NCBI GenBank assembly: GCA_014155875.1
Contig: JACEFZ010011134.1
Span: 62,501 to 126,500, forward strand
Reading direction: 5' to 3'
Length of the DNA stretch: 64,000 bases
Source of the DNA: Cepaea nemoralis
Lineage: Eukaryota > Mollusca > Gastropoda > Stylommatophora > Helicidae
Shown: one piece after another, positions 33,787 through 46,371 of the stretch
Numbering within the stretch: position 1 is the first letter of the stretch
Layout: every line of letters begins with the position of its first letter
Program-made: the position numbers and the translations under genes
The notes under the pieces: model-generated
Seen by the model: the letters and a program-made list of their open reading frames with translations, nothing else
Databases searched by the model: none
What the model was told of the DNA's origin: nothing

Positions 33787-34077
33787 TCATTGGAACAAAC
33801 AGTTCCTATGCTGTAAGTGTTGCTTGAACTGTGTTGAGAGATCGAACCCCTCATTGTGTCCATCTAGGTAAAAGTCCCAAGTATACGGACTTCTAACGCC
33901 TGGTTTGTGTCGAACGGGGCGCGCAATATGAGGAAGTAAAACATAGCAGCCATGAGCAGGGCTTGACGATTCCATGGGACAGCCCAGTATCAGAGCATCA
34001 TGTAGCGGCTCTGCAGCTAGACAGCCCTGAGGGAGGCAGAAGGCCATGTTACGCTCCTGCCTTTCTTTGAAGACCAC
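33787..34077 (-). other. 96-codon minus frame, unassigned
   Basis: A minus-strand ATG frame with YVLLPHIARPVR and SPYTWDFYLDGHNEG. No family recognised. gaggggttcgatct on the minus strand (about 33842-33855) resembles a B-box, so this may be SINE-derived. A GTGAGT donor-like site lies just upstream at 34101-34106. Low confidence as a gene. Confidence 0.2.
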
Positions 34078-34217
34078 CCGGCATGGATGCGACTGCTAGA
34101 CTCACCTTTTGTGGGGAAGGAATATCGTCTATAGATGGAAGCGTGAAACTGACGTCACACCTCTCTTGTCGTTGAATGTTCTACGAAAGCAAGCGACAAA
34201 GGCAACCCAGTAATTAA

Positions 34218-34345
34218 ATGAAGAAGAAGAAGAAGAAGAAGAAGAAGAAGAAGAAGAAGAAGAAGAAGAAGAAGAAGAAGAAGAAGAAGAAGAAGAAGAA
34301 GAAGAAGAAGAAGAGAAGAAGAAGAAGAAGAAGAAGAAGAAGAAG

Positions 34346-34393
<48 letters not shown>
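34218..34393. repeat. compound microsatellite (AAG)n(AAC)n
   Basis: About 43 GAA/AAG triplets with one phase slip near 34313, followed by about 15 AAC triplets. It is the inverse complement of the structure at 23801-23961. Confidence 0.98.
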
Positions 34394-34967
34394 AAAATCA
34401 ACAACAACTGATCGTTTTGCACAATTTAATACTTAACAACAATGAGCATAATTTCATCAATAGAAGTAATGTAAGTACTTATGTCTGCAGTCGGTGAGGA
34501 TATTGAATTCCGTATTGCGCATTCTATTTGCTCACCTTCTTTGTATAAATTTATATCCTGCCATTGATGCCATAAATGTGATATAATGACATAACGGGCA
34601 TTCACACGTATCTAGTTTCATAACTGACAATTCCGGCGTTGATTAATACTTCTGTCAAGTGTTCACACGGACATACACTCATATGGTTGCCGTGTTAAAC
34701 AGAGGCTGCAAGATTGATGTGAAACTTGTCAGTTATTGGATCGCATAGATGAAACAATAAAATCTTGTTGCACGTATGCGATAGAAACATCTGGGTGCGG
34801 ATTACTCACGCGTGTTCAGAACGTGGTAGTGGTGAAACGTTAGCACTCATGCCTAGGCATGTGAACGTCTTAGAGAGTTATGATAGAGGAATTCAGGAGA
34901 TCATGACCATGTCAACATGTCAAACTAGAATGATGTCGTAGACCGGTGGACCAGTGCTAGTTGCATG
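34394..34967. other. unique DNA, no gene seen
   Basis: AT-rich; no exon or element supported. Confidence 0.5.
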
Positions 34968-35160
34968 AACTTGACAGGAAGTGGCAATCAACCAGAGCAT
35001 TCTTGGCTGTTTGTGATTTAAGAAGCAATGTTTACGTTCGGTAGTTTGCCATTGCCTTCTGAACGTCCCATACCATGGTTATCCACGCACAAAGCGGGCT
35101 GCTTCATGATCGCCCTTAGCTGACTTCCCAGCCTGGACTTGGTGTGTCCAGGAATTGTGA
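34968..35160 (-). repeat. SINE family H, copy 2
   Basis: Shares ggctgtttgtgatttaagaa and tttgccattgccttctgaac with the copies at 30893, 42607 and 60296. Confidence 0.75.
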
Positions 35161-35184
35161 GACCCCTTCACTGCCTCTAGGGCC

Positions 35185-38100
35185 ACGGAATGACAAGTAC
35201 CTAGGAGAGAGTTAACAGCACGGCATGACAAGTACCTAGGAGAGAATTAACAAAACAGCATGACAAGTACAGAGGAGAGAGTTGACAACATGGCATGACA
35301 AGTACAGAGAAGAGAGTTAACAACACGGCATGAACAGTATAGGGGAGAGAGTTAACAACACGGCATGACAAATACAGAGGAGAGAGTTAACAACACGGCA
35401 TGAACAGTATAGGGGAGAGAGTTAACAACACAGCATGAACAGTATAGGGGAGAGAGTTAACAACACGGCATGACAAATACAGAGGAGAGAGTTAACAACA
35501 CGGCATGACAAGTACAGAGGAGAGAGTTAACAACACAGCATGAACAGTATAGGGGAGAGAGTTAACAACACAGTATGACAAGTACCTGGGAGAGAGTTAA
35601 CAACACAGTATGACAAGTACCTAGGAGAGAGTTAACAACACGGAATGACAAGTACCTAGGAGAGAATTAACAAAACAGCATGACAAGTACAGAGGAGAGA
35701 GTTGACAACATGGCATGACAAGTACAGAGAAGAGAGTTAACAACACGGCATGAACAGTATAGGGGAGAGAGTTAACAACACGGAATGACAAGTACCTAGG
35801 AGAGAATTAACAAAACAGTATGACAAGTACAGAGGAGAGAGTTGACAACATGGCATGACAAGTACAGAGAAGAGAGTTAACAACACGGCATGAACAGTAT
35901 AGGGGAGAGAGTTAACAACACGGCATGACAAATACAGAGGAGAGAGTTGACAACACGGCATGACAAGTACAGAGGAGAGAGTTGACAACATGGCATGAAC
36001 AGTATAGGGGAGAGAGTTAACAACACGGCATGAACAGTATAGGGGAGAGAGTTAACAACATGGCATGACAAATACAGAGGAGAGAGTTGACAACATGGCA
36101 TGACAAGTACAGAGAGAGTTAACAACACGGCATGAACAGTATAGGGGACAGAGTTAACAACACAGCATGACAAGTACAGAGGAGAGAGTTAACAACACGG
36201 CATGACAAGTACAGAGGAGAGAGTTGACAACACGGCATGAACAGTATAGGGGAGAGAGTTAACAACACAGCATGACAAGTACAGAGGAGAGAGTTAACAA
36301 CATGGTATGACAAGTACAGAGAGAGTTAACAACATGGCATGACAAGTACAGAGAGAGTTAACAACACGGCATGACAAGTACAGAGGAGAGAGTTAACAAC
36401 ACGGCATGAACAGTATAGGGGAGAGAGTTAACAACACGGTATGACAAGTACAGAGAGAGTTAACAACATGGCATGACAAGTACAGAGAGAGTTAACAACA
36501 CGGCATGACAAGTACAGAGGAGAGAGTTAACAACACGGCATGACAAGTACAGAGAGAGTTAACAACATGGCATGACAAGTACAGAGAGAGTTAACAACAC
36601 GGCATGACAAGTACAGAGAGAGTTAACAACATGGCATGACAAGTACAGAGAGAGTTAACAACACGGCATGACAAGTACAGAGAGAGTTAACAACACGGTA
36701 TGACAAGTACAGAGAGAGTTAACAACACGGCATGACAAGTACAGAGGAGAGAGTTAACAACACGGCATGAACAGTATATGGGAGAGAGTTAACAACATGG
36801 CATGACAAATACAGAGGAGAGAGTTAACAACACGGCATGACAAGTACAGAGGAGAGAGTTAACAACACGGCATGACAAGTACAGAGGAGAGAGTTAACAA
36901 CACGGTATGACAAGTACAGAGAGAGTTAACAACATGGCATGACAAGTACAGAGGAGAGAGTTAACAACACGGTATGACAAGTACAGAGAGAGTTAACAAC
37001 ATGGCATGACAAGTACAGAGAGAGTTAACAACATGGCATGACAAGTACAGAGGAGAGAGTTAACAACACGGTATGACAAGTACAGAGAGAGTTAACAACA
37101 TGGCATGACAAGTACAGAGGAGAGAGTTAACAACACGGTATGACAAGTACAGAGAGAGTTAACAACACGGCATGACAAGTACAGAGGAGAGAGTTAACAA
37201 CATGGCATGACAAGTACAGAGAGAGTTAACAACATGGCATGACAAGTACAGAGGAGAGAGTTAACAACACGGTATGACAAGTACAGAGAGAGTTAACAAC
37301 ATGGCATGACAAGTACAGAGAGAGTTAACAACATGGCATGACAAGTACAGAGGAGAGAGTTAACAACACTGTCATGACAAGTACAGAGAGAGTTAACAAC
37401 ATGGCATGACAAGTACAGAGAGAGTTAACAACACGGCATGACAAGTACAGAGAGAGTTAACAACATGGCATGACAAGTACAGAGAGAGTTAACAACATGG
37501 TATGACAAGTACAGAGAGAGTTAACAACATGGTATGACAAGTACAGAGAGAGTTAACAACATGGCATGACAAGTACAGAGAGAGTTAACAACATGGCATG
37601 ACAAGTACAGAGGAGAGAGTTAACAACACGGTATGACAAGTACAGAGGAGAGAGTTAACAACACGGCATGACAAGTACAGAGAGAGTTAACAACACGGTA
37701 TGACAAGTACAGAGAGAGTTAACAACATGGCATGACAAGTACAGAGGAGAGAGTTAACAACATGGCATTGACAAGTACAGAGAGACGTTAACACATGGTA
37801 TGACAAGTACAGAAGGAGAGAGTAACAACATGGCATGACAAGTACAGAGAGAGTTAACAACCATGGCATGACAAGTACAGAGAGAGTTAACAACATGGTT
37901 ATGACAGTACAGAGAGAGTTAACAACACAGCATGACAAGTACAGAGAGAGTTAACAACACGGTATGACAAGTACAGAGAGAGTTAACAACATGGCATGAC
38001 AAGTACAGAGGAGAGAGTTAACAACACGGTATGACAAGTACAGAGAGAGTTAACAAATGGCATGACAGGTACAGAGAGAGTTACAAACATGGCATGACAA

Positions 38101-39825
38101 GTACAGAGAGAGTTAACAACACCGGCATGACAAGTACAGAGAGAGTTAACAACATGGCATGACTAAGTACAGAGGAGAGAGTTAACAACATGGCATGACA
38201 AGTACAGAGAGTTACCAACACGCGCATGACAGTACAGAGAGAGTTAACAACATGGCATGACAAGTACAGAGAGAGTTAACAACACAGTCATGACAAAGTA
38301 CCTAGCGAGAGAAGTTTTTTTTTAACAAACACGGCATGTACAAGTCCAGAGGAGATGAGTTAACAACACGGTTATGACAAGTAAAGAGGAGGAGTTAAAC
38401 AACATGGCATGACAAGTACAGAGGAGAGAGTTAACAAACATGCAGGTGACCTTACTAGACAGAGTTACACAGGGTAGGACAAGGACAGAGAGAGTTAACA
38501 ACACGGTATGACAAAGTTACAGAGAGAGTAACAACACGGTATGCACAAGTACCTAGGAGAGAGTTAACAACACGGCATGGACAAGTACAGAGGAGAAGAG
38601 TGAACAAACATGGCATAGACAAGTACAGAGGAGGAGTTAAACACCGCATGACAAGTACAGAGAGAGTTAACAACACGGTATGACAAGTAGCTACAAGGAC
38701 GAGAAGTTAACAAACATGGCATGGACAAGTACAGGAGAGAGTGTTAAACAACACAGGTATGGACAAGTACCTAGGAATGAGAGTCACAACACGGCATGAC
38801 AATTACAGGAGAGAGACAGTTAACACACTAGGCAATGACAAGTACAGAGAGAGTTAACAACATGGCATGACAAGTACAGAGAGAAATAACAACATGGTAT
38901 GACAAGTACAGAGAGAGTTAACAACATGGTATGACAAGTACAGAGAGAGTTAACAACATGGCATGACAAGTACAGAGAGAGTTAACAACATGGCATGACA
39001 AGTACAGAGGAGAGAGTTAACAACACGGTATGACAAGTACAGAGGAGAGAGTTAACAACACGGCATGACAAGTACAGAGAGAGTTAACAACACGGTATGA
39101 CAAGTACAGAGAGAGTTAACAACATGGCATGACAAGTACAGAGGAGAGAGTTAACAACATGGCATGACAAGTACAGAGAGAGTTAACAACATGGTATGAC
39201 AAGTACAGAGGAGAGAGTTAACAACATGGCATGACAAGTACAGAGGAGAGAGTTAACAACACGGCATGAACAGTATAGGGGAGAGAGTTAACAACACAGT
39301 ATGACAAGTACCTAGGAGAGAGTTAACAACACAGCATGAACAGTATAGGGGAGAGAGTTAACAACACGGTATGACAAGTACAGAGAGAGTTAACAACACA
39401 GCATGACAAATACAGAGGAGAGAGTTAACAACACGGCATGACAAGTACAGAGGGGAGAGTTAACAACACGGCATGAACAGTATAGGGGAGAGGTTAACAA
39501 CACGAGTATGACAAGTACAGAGAGAGTTTAACACACAGCATGACAATGTACAGAGGAGAGAGTTAACAACACGGCATGACAGTACAGAGGAGAGAGTTAA
39601 CAACACAGTATGACAAGTACAGAGAGAGTTAACAACACGGTATGACAAGTACAGAGGAGAGAGTTAACAACACGGCATGACAAGTACAGAGGAGAGAGTT
39701 AACAACACGGCATGACAAGTACAGAGGAGAGAGTTAACAACACAGCATGAACAGTATAGGGGAGAGAGTTAACAACACAGCGTGACAATTACCTAGGAGA
39801 GAGTTAACAACAGGACATGACAAGT
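35185..39825. repeat. 4.6-kb satellite array, 32-38 bp units (array A5)
   Basis: More than 120 copies in two main forms: agttaacaacacggcatgac + aagtacagag(gag)ag, and a form with aacagtataggggagag. The left third mixes forms in higher-order blocks; the right part is dominated by the short form. 37740-38870 contains many single-base indels not seen elsewhere. An isolated unit occurs at about 40829-40856. Confidence 0.97.
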
Positions 39826-40860
39826 GCGATGTTCGTCCATCATGAATGACGTTGACCATTCATTGATGATGACCATTCATTACACTACATCTTTTGATGA
39901 GGAACGAATGACTTGCGCTTTGGTTTTGTATAGCGAGGAAGTGGTCGCGCAACACCGTCGCCCCCGCTCCCTCGTCTGTGTCCGTCTGGTTCCAGTGGCG
40001 AGCATGGCAAGACGACTGGAAGACGGACACAGATGCAGTGGACGTTAGGCTGCCACGGCCAGTTATCCCTGTAAATATTGGCTCTCGAGAGCCTCGTGCA
40101 AACGGCCCTTCCGCCAATTCCTTTAATTTTCAGTTTTAAGACAAGCGTAGCGACAAGCAATGAGCGTATGATTACTTATAGGATCAACAAGATTTCCTTC
40201 GCCGAAGACGGACTGACCGCCAGAACGGACCACACATACATGAGGCGAGAAGCTGCCCACAGAAGATACTGCTCGTCTAGGATTGCGAGCAGATCTCCCG
40301 ATTTACGGTTCAGCCTCACCAGCGCACAAGTGCACATGGCGACTGACAGGCCAGACGTTCAAGCACACCTTGTACCTTGAGACAAGCATATGACTACTGG
40401 CAGGATCAACCAGATATCTATCGGACAGACGGACTATTCACGCACACGCAAGCCAAGAGTAGCATCGCTAAAGCGCGCCCTCCCAGTACAAGGTGATACA
40501 TGCAAAACCACTGGACGCCTACCGACGAGCTTTCAAGCTACGCCGGCAGGACTGACCGAAAAAAAAGCTATACCAGCTTACTGACTGCAGGCCCACTACT
40601 CATCGAGAGAGAGTGGGCGCTTATCGAGACTTTGTCGAACGGTCGTACAAATTTTGCTCTTTTGCCCGCTCAAACCATGACCCTGGCTGCACGATGCGGT
40701 TACATTCTTGAAACGCCTGCCTCGCTAACTCACGTTGGCTGGGAAGATCCCATTTTGGTGCACCTCACACAGCCATCCGAGACAACGAACGCTAGACGCG
40801 GAACTGATCTAGCGAACCAGACCAGCCCCACACATGACAAGTACAGAGAAGAGAGTTGTC
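39826..40860 (-). other. rDNA-like mosaic (antisense rRNA pieces)
   Basis: Contains short stretches matching conserved rRNA, all as reverse complements: 40048-40072 (28S segment around ccagttatccctg), 40105-40133 (18S segment around ccaattcctttaa), and 40378-40413 (the first about 36 nt of 18S, gcatatgactactggcagga). A degraded second copy of the 18S start is at 40151-40190, and the sequence right of each copy is similar (gacggact), suggesting a tandem unit of about 230 bp of rDNA 5' spacer plus 18S start. No complete rRNA gene. Confidence 0.6.
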
Positions 40861-41060
40861 AAGTGTACATTATCGCTTATGAACCCATCTAGGTTGCCGT
40901 CTTCCTCGACTCCGCTTCCTCTGTACAACTCCCTCCGTAGTTATCTGGTCATCAGTCCAGGAGCCTGGCATGTGCAGCACTTGACCCACATGTGTCTATT
41001 GATGTGACTGTCTGTCACCAGCCAGATGTCCTGGTACATGTTGCTGACACATGTAGATTA
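40861..41060. other. unique DNA, no gene seen
   Basis: Nothing supported between the rDNA-like patch and the mariner element. Confidence 0.5.
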
Positions 41061-41062
41061 TA

Positions 41063-41577
41063 CCAGGGAGCTTCAAATGAAAACCTTCAAAGTCTGGTAG
41101 ACATTCAAATAGTCATGCCATATTCTTGTAACTTGTCAATATTGTTGCTAAGACGTCAATAGTGTTCAGCACGTGACATCGAGGTACAGACGAACACGGT
41201 GACGTCATAAGGACAGTTTAAAGATGGCCGCCCTATTGTTGACATGTACCAAAGAGAAGCAGCGTTGTGTTATCCGTTTTTTGAGTGAAAGAGTGAAACC
41301 TATAGAAATTCATTGGCCAATGAAGGTCCAGTATGGTGATGCATGCCTGTCAGTCCAGAAAGGTTTTGAATGGGGTTTGGAAGTTTCAAAACGGTGTTAC
41401 TTCTATGACAGACTGTTCATGACTGGGTCAGGCAATCTGAGTAGTGACGCCAAAGTTGATGTTTCTACAGGAATCCAAGCACTTTATCGGTGCTGGGGGA
41501 CTTGCATTGAATGCAGAGATAACTACATCGAAAAATGCTACATTTATTCTTTACTCTTTCAGGATATATTCCACCCC

Positions 41578-41608
<31 letters not shown>

Positions 41609-41653
41609 AATTTTTTTTTTAAAAAACTTAGGTTTTCATTTGAAGCACCTTCG
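41063..41653 (+). mobile_element. internally deleted mariner-like transposon
   Basis: 591 bp with 23-bp terminal inverted repeats, ccagggagcttcaaatgaaa (left, 41063) and, as reverse complement, cgaaggtgcttcaaatgaaa (right, ending 41653), flanked by TA on both sides (41061-41062, 41654-41655), the target of Tc1/mariner elements. The inside holds the start of a transposase and then a long run of C, A and T homopolymers (41573-41626). It lacks the catalytic domain and so is non-autonomous. Confidence 0.85.
41224..41424 (+). pseudogene. mariner transposase N-terminal remnant
   Basis: The ATG at 41224 opens a frame in which residues about 10-50 (TKEKQRCVIRFLSERV, IEIHWPMKVQYGDACLSVQ) match the first helix-turn-helix DNA-binding module of mariner transposases, the same module found in SETMAR-type fusions. 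After about residue 55 the similarity ends, and the DDD catalytic domain is absent. The remaining frame to 41622 ends in a proline/lysine run from homopolymers and is not meaningful. Confidence 0.7.
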
Positions 41654-41655
41654 TA

Positions 41656-42606
41656 TAGAACAATTGGAATCATCTCCGTGGTGGGCGTCCTATCTCACAA
41701 TTCCTCGGTACATATTTTCCATAGTTATCTTTTCAGACAAGCATGTCGTTTCACATTCGCAAAACGTTTCCTTGTTCTTGTTTTCATTTGTCTATACAAT
41801 TAATCTTCCTAAATACTGAGTTGTCGTTGGATATATCTGTTTGTTCTAGCTTGTGTCCATTTTGTTGTGTATGACTCTGAATTCTCTTTCCTTTAATCCC
41901 TTTGTTAAACCCATACAATGCTGGGTGATCCATAGCATCCTGGCGTTAACACCATTTACCGGGTACACCTGATTTGGGTGTAATGGCCAGGAGACTAAGC
42001 TGATCATGTGATGAGCGTGGCAACGGGATGAACATGCCACACCTGTTTGTCATCAGATAAGAGAGGCATAGACTGGCCACTTCTTCCTCCGTGCATTTAG
42101 ATTGACAAAAAGTGATATTCCTTGAACTCACAGCAGGCTCATGCCTCAAGACACCTCAAGGCGTGGGCGGTCACTGAAGCCAGTCAGGGACCCTTCTACA
42201 CCACGTCTGCCACACTGGACATATGATGGCAGACCCACACTGTTATATAGCAGTGGGCACTCGGCCAGTGGAGCGGTCAGTATCACAAGGGTGGCCTTTA
42301 CTTGCTAAGACACGTCCGGTATTTATGTTAGGTTAGTTCACCTTGGCAACCTCAGCTGGTCAACAAATCTGCCTTGATAGGATTCAAACCCATGATCACC
42401 AGGTGAGCATCCAGCTGCTGCACTACAGCAGTTCCCAGGGTGTGGAACCAGGGCCTTTACACGAGGCTGGGGTCACCACATGTATTAATACACTCAGACA
42501 TGCTTCTTTACACATGACTGGAGTCACCGCACTTTTAATAAATTAAGTTTACATTTTTAATAATAAATGATTAATACACTCGGATATGCTTCTGTAATTA
42601 AATATA
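41656..42606. other. unique DNA with a possible SINE
   Basis: No exon found. On the minus strand about 42440-42330, gggtttgaatccta (a B-box-like GGTTTGAATCC) suggests a tRNA-derived SINE fragment. A 25-bp sequence (ttaatacactcagacatgct) occurs twice, at 42484 and 42569. Confidence 0.4.
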
Positions 42607-42845
42607 CAAAAGTTAGTTGCATATCCTTTACAGGATGTAGCAGTCAACCCCAGCATTTTCTGGATGTTTGTGATTCCTGGGCAAGTTTCCATTCAGTAGT
42701 TTGCCACTGCTTTCTAAACAACTGGCACTTATATCATTTCATTAAAAAAAAAGGCAGTGTTCTGCCAAATCGCCCACGGCTGTGTTTCGAACACAGGTAT
42801 GCAGGATTACGAACTGCGTCATAATCCCTTCATAATCCCTTCGCC
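42607..42845 (-). repeat. SINE family H, copy 3 with tRNA-like head
   Basis: Reading the minus strand, a head with gtgttcgaaacacag (B-box-like, about 42782-42796) is followed by a body with gcagtggcaaactactgaat and an end with gtagttgact-type sequence near 42650 and ggatatgcaactaac at 42612-42626. The best-defined member of the family. Confidence 0.7.
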
Positions 42846-43181
42846 GCGGCGCCGGCAATTAAACATAAACAGCCACTAGTACAGCCATACAGCCTCTAAC
42901 AATGTCTGCACTGTCACAGAAATGTTACAGACAATAACACTGTGGGAAAAACAAGCATGCAACCACAAATAAATATATCATTGAATGAAATAATATATGT
43001 AATTAAATATTTCATCAAACAAATTTAGCTACAAGTAACAAAGACAATACCACAAACAGCCATTCAGCTAAAATAACACTAACATATTACATCTTGTGAA
43101 CAAACGATGCAGCAAATCAAAGAGCGGACAGCTATTGGTATCTAGCAGGGCAGTAATCAGCTTGCCTGACTACATTATTTC
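42846..43181. other. unique AT-rich DNA, no gene seen
   Basis: No exon or element supported. Confidence 0.5.
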
Positions 43182-45720
43182 TGCTGTCTTATATCAGCTC
43201 CAAGTATCATATTGTCTTGTTCTACATCACTTCTGCTGTCCTATATCAGCTCCAAGTATCATATTCTCTTGTTCCACATCACTTCTGCTGTCCTATATCA
43301 GCTCCAAGTATCATATTGTCTTGTTCCACATCACTTCTGCTGTCCTATATCAGCTCCAAGTATCATATTGTCTTGTTCTACATCACTTCTGCTGTCCTAT
43401 ATCAGCTCCAAGTATCATATTGTCTTGTTCTACATCACTTCTGCTGTCCTATATCAGCTCCATGTATCATATTGTCTTGTTCTACATCACTTCTGCTGTC
43501 CTATATCAGCTCCAAGTGTCATATTCTCTTGTTCCACATCACTTCTGCTGTCCTATATCAGCTCCAAGTATCATATTCTCTTGTTCCACATCACTTCTGC
43601 TGTCCTATATCAGCTCCAAGTATCATATTGTCTTGTTCTACATCACTTCTGCTGTCCTATATCAGCTCCAAGTATCATATTGTCTTGTTCTACATCACTT
43701 CTGCTGTCCTATATCAGCTCCAAGTATCATATTGTCTTGTTCCACATCACTTCTGCTGTCCTATATCAGCTCCAAGTATCATATTGTCTTGTTCTACATC
43801 ACTTCTGCTGTCCTATATCAGCTCCAAGTATCATATTGTCTTGTTCTACATCACTTCTGCTGTCCTATATCAGCTCCAAGTATCATATTGTCTTGTTCCA
43901 CATCACTTCTGCTGTCCTATATCAGCTCCAAGTATCATATTGTCTTGTTCCACATCACTTCTGCTGTCCTATATCAGCTCCAAGTATCATATTGTCTTGT
44001 TCTACATCACTTCTGCTGTCCTATATCAGCTCCAAGTATCATATTGTCTTGTTCTACATCACTTTCTGCTGTCCTATATCAGCTCCAAGTATCATATTGT
44101 CTTGTTCCACATCACTTCTGCTGTCCTATATCAGCTCCAAGTATCATATTGTCTTGTTCTACATCACTTCTGCTGTCCTATATCAGCTCCAAGTATCATA
44201 TTGTCTTGTTCCACATCACTTCTGCTGTCCTATATCAGCTCCAAGTATCATATTGTCTTGTTCTACATCATTTCTGCTGTCCTATATCAGCTCCAAGTAT
44301 CATATTGTCTTGTTCCACATCACTTCTGCTGTCCTATATCAGCTCCAAGTATCATATTGTCTTGTTCCTACATCAACTTCTGCTGTCCTATATCAGCTCC
44401 AAGTATCATATTGTCTTGTTCTACATCACTTCTGCTGTCTATATCAGCTCCAAGTATCATATTGTCTTGTTTCTACATCACTTCTGCTGTCCTATATCAG
44501 CTCCAAGTATCATATTTCTTGTTCTACATCACTTCTGCTGTCCTATATCAGCTCCAAGTATCATATTGTCTTGTTCTACATCACTTCTGCTGTCTTATAT
44601 CAGCTCCAAGTATCATATTGTCTTGTTCTACATCACTTCTGCTGTCTTATATCAGCTCCAAGTATCATATTGTCTTGTTCTACATCACTTCTGGCTGTCC
44701 TATATCAGCTCCAAGTATCATATTGTCTTGTTCTACATCACTTCTGCTGTCCTATATCAGCTCCAAGTATCATATTGTCTTGTTCTACATCACTTCTGCT
44801 GTCCTATATCAGCTCCAAGTATCATATTGTCTTGTTCTACATCACTTCTGCTGTCCTATATCAGCTCCAAGTATCATATTGTCTTGTTCTACATCACTTC
44901 TGCTGTCCTATATCAGCTCCAAGTATCATATTGTCTTGTTCTACATCACTTCTGCTGTCCTATATCAGCTCCAAGTATCATATTGTCTTGTTCTACATCA
45001 CTTCTGCTGTCCTATATCAGCTCCAAGTAGTCATATTGTCTTGTTCTACATCACTTCTGCTGTCCTATATCAGCTCCAAGTATCATATTGTCTTGTTCTA
45101 CATCACTTCTGCTGTCCTATATCAGCTCCAAGTATCATATTGTCTTGTTCTACATCACTTCTGCTGTCCTATATCAGCTCCAAGTATCATATTGTCTTGT
45201 TCTACATCACTTCTGCTGTCCTATATCAGCTCCAAGTATCATATTGTCTTGTTCTACATCACTTCTGCTGTCCTATATCAGCTCCAAGTATCATATTGTC
45301 TTGTTCTACATCACTTCTGCTGTCCTATATCAGCTCCAAGTGTCATATTGTCTTGTTCTACATCACTTCTGCTGTCCTATATCAGCTCCAAGTATCATAT
45401 TGTCTTGTTCTACATCACTTCTGCTGTCCTATATCAGCTCCAAGTATCATATTGTCTTGTTCTACATCACTTCTGCTGTCCTATATCAGCTCCAAGTATC
45501 ATATTGTCTTGTTCTACATCACTTCTGCTGTCCTATATCAGCTCCAAGTGTCATATTCTCTTGTTCTACATCACTTCTGCTGTCCTATATCAGCTCCAAG
45601 TATCATATTGTCTTGTTCTACATCACTTCTGCTGTCCTATATCAGCTCCAAGTATCATAATGTCTTGTTCTACATCACTTCTGCTGTCCTATATCAGCTC
45701 CAAGTATCATATTGTCTTGT
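43182..45720. repeat. 52-bp minisatellite, about 49 copies
   Basis: Unit ctgctgtcctatatcagctc + caagtatcatattgtcttgt + tctacatcactt. Highly homogeneous. Units in 44050-44700 carry single-base indels (ctttctgctg, gttcctacatcaactt, gtctatatc, tttctacatc, tctggctg). The unit has no stop codon in any plus frame, so three overlapping frames of 644, 858 and 843 codons appear; none has gene features. Confidence 0.98.
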
Positions 45721-46017
45721 CCCAGCATGCAATTCTTCACCAGGTTAACACTGGCAAACCACTTTCCACTTTATTTTGGAGTCCATGACAGTTCTAGTGA
45801 TGGTGTCCATGATATGACAGTTCTAGTGATGGAGTCAGCATCACCTATATGACATGACTGATACAGTTCCAGAATAATCTACTGCCTTGCTCCTCATCAG
45901 CAACCATATGCCCCCAATGACATCTGGTCAGTAAACTCCAAGCAATTTCCTACAGGCTGCATGCAGATATGATACATTGTGTCGTGTACTTCTTACACAT
46001 ATATTCAGTGGAGAGGG

Positions 46018-46371
46018 GAGGAATATACTGTGGGGAACAGGCCTCATATATTCTCTGATATGCTGTGGGGAACAAGCCTCATATATTCTGTGATATACTG
46101 TGGGGAACAAGCCTCATATATTCTCTGATATACTGTGGGGAACAAGCCTCATACATTCTCTGATATACTGTGATGAACTACTCTCATATATTCTCTGATA
46201 TACTGTGGGGAACAAGCCTCATATATTCTCTGATATACTGTGGGGAACAAGCCTCATATATTCTCTGAAAAACTGTGGGGAAGAAGCCTCATATATTCTG
46301 TGATATACTGTGGGGAACAAGCCTTATATATTCTCTGATATATTGTGGGGAACTAGCCTCATATATTCTCT
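46018..46371. repeat. 35-bp minisatellite, left part
   Basis: About 10 copies of ggggaacaagcctcatatat + tctctgatatactgt. Continues at 48332 after a LINE fragment. Confidence 0.95.

Noticed and set aside
32700..33790. Three minus frames of over 300 codons
   Set aside because: Product of the stop-free 29-bp array.
35185..39825. Possible CRISPR-like array
   Set aside because: Units are contiguous without unique spacers, and the DNA is eukaryotic.
39826..40860. Functional rRNA genes
   Set aside because: Only short conserved words are present and they are on the minus strand in fragments.
41224..41622. SETMAR-like host gene
   Set aside because: Similarity stops after the first helix-turn-helix and the frame lies between mariner inverted repeats.
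43096..45788. Reading frames of 644-858 codons in the 52-bp array
   Set aside because: All three plus frames are open because the unit lacks stops; no start context, domain or codon bias supports a gene.
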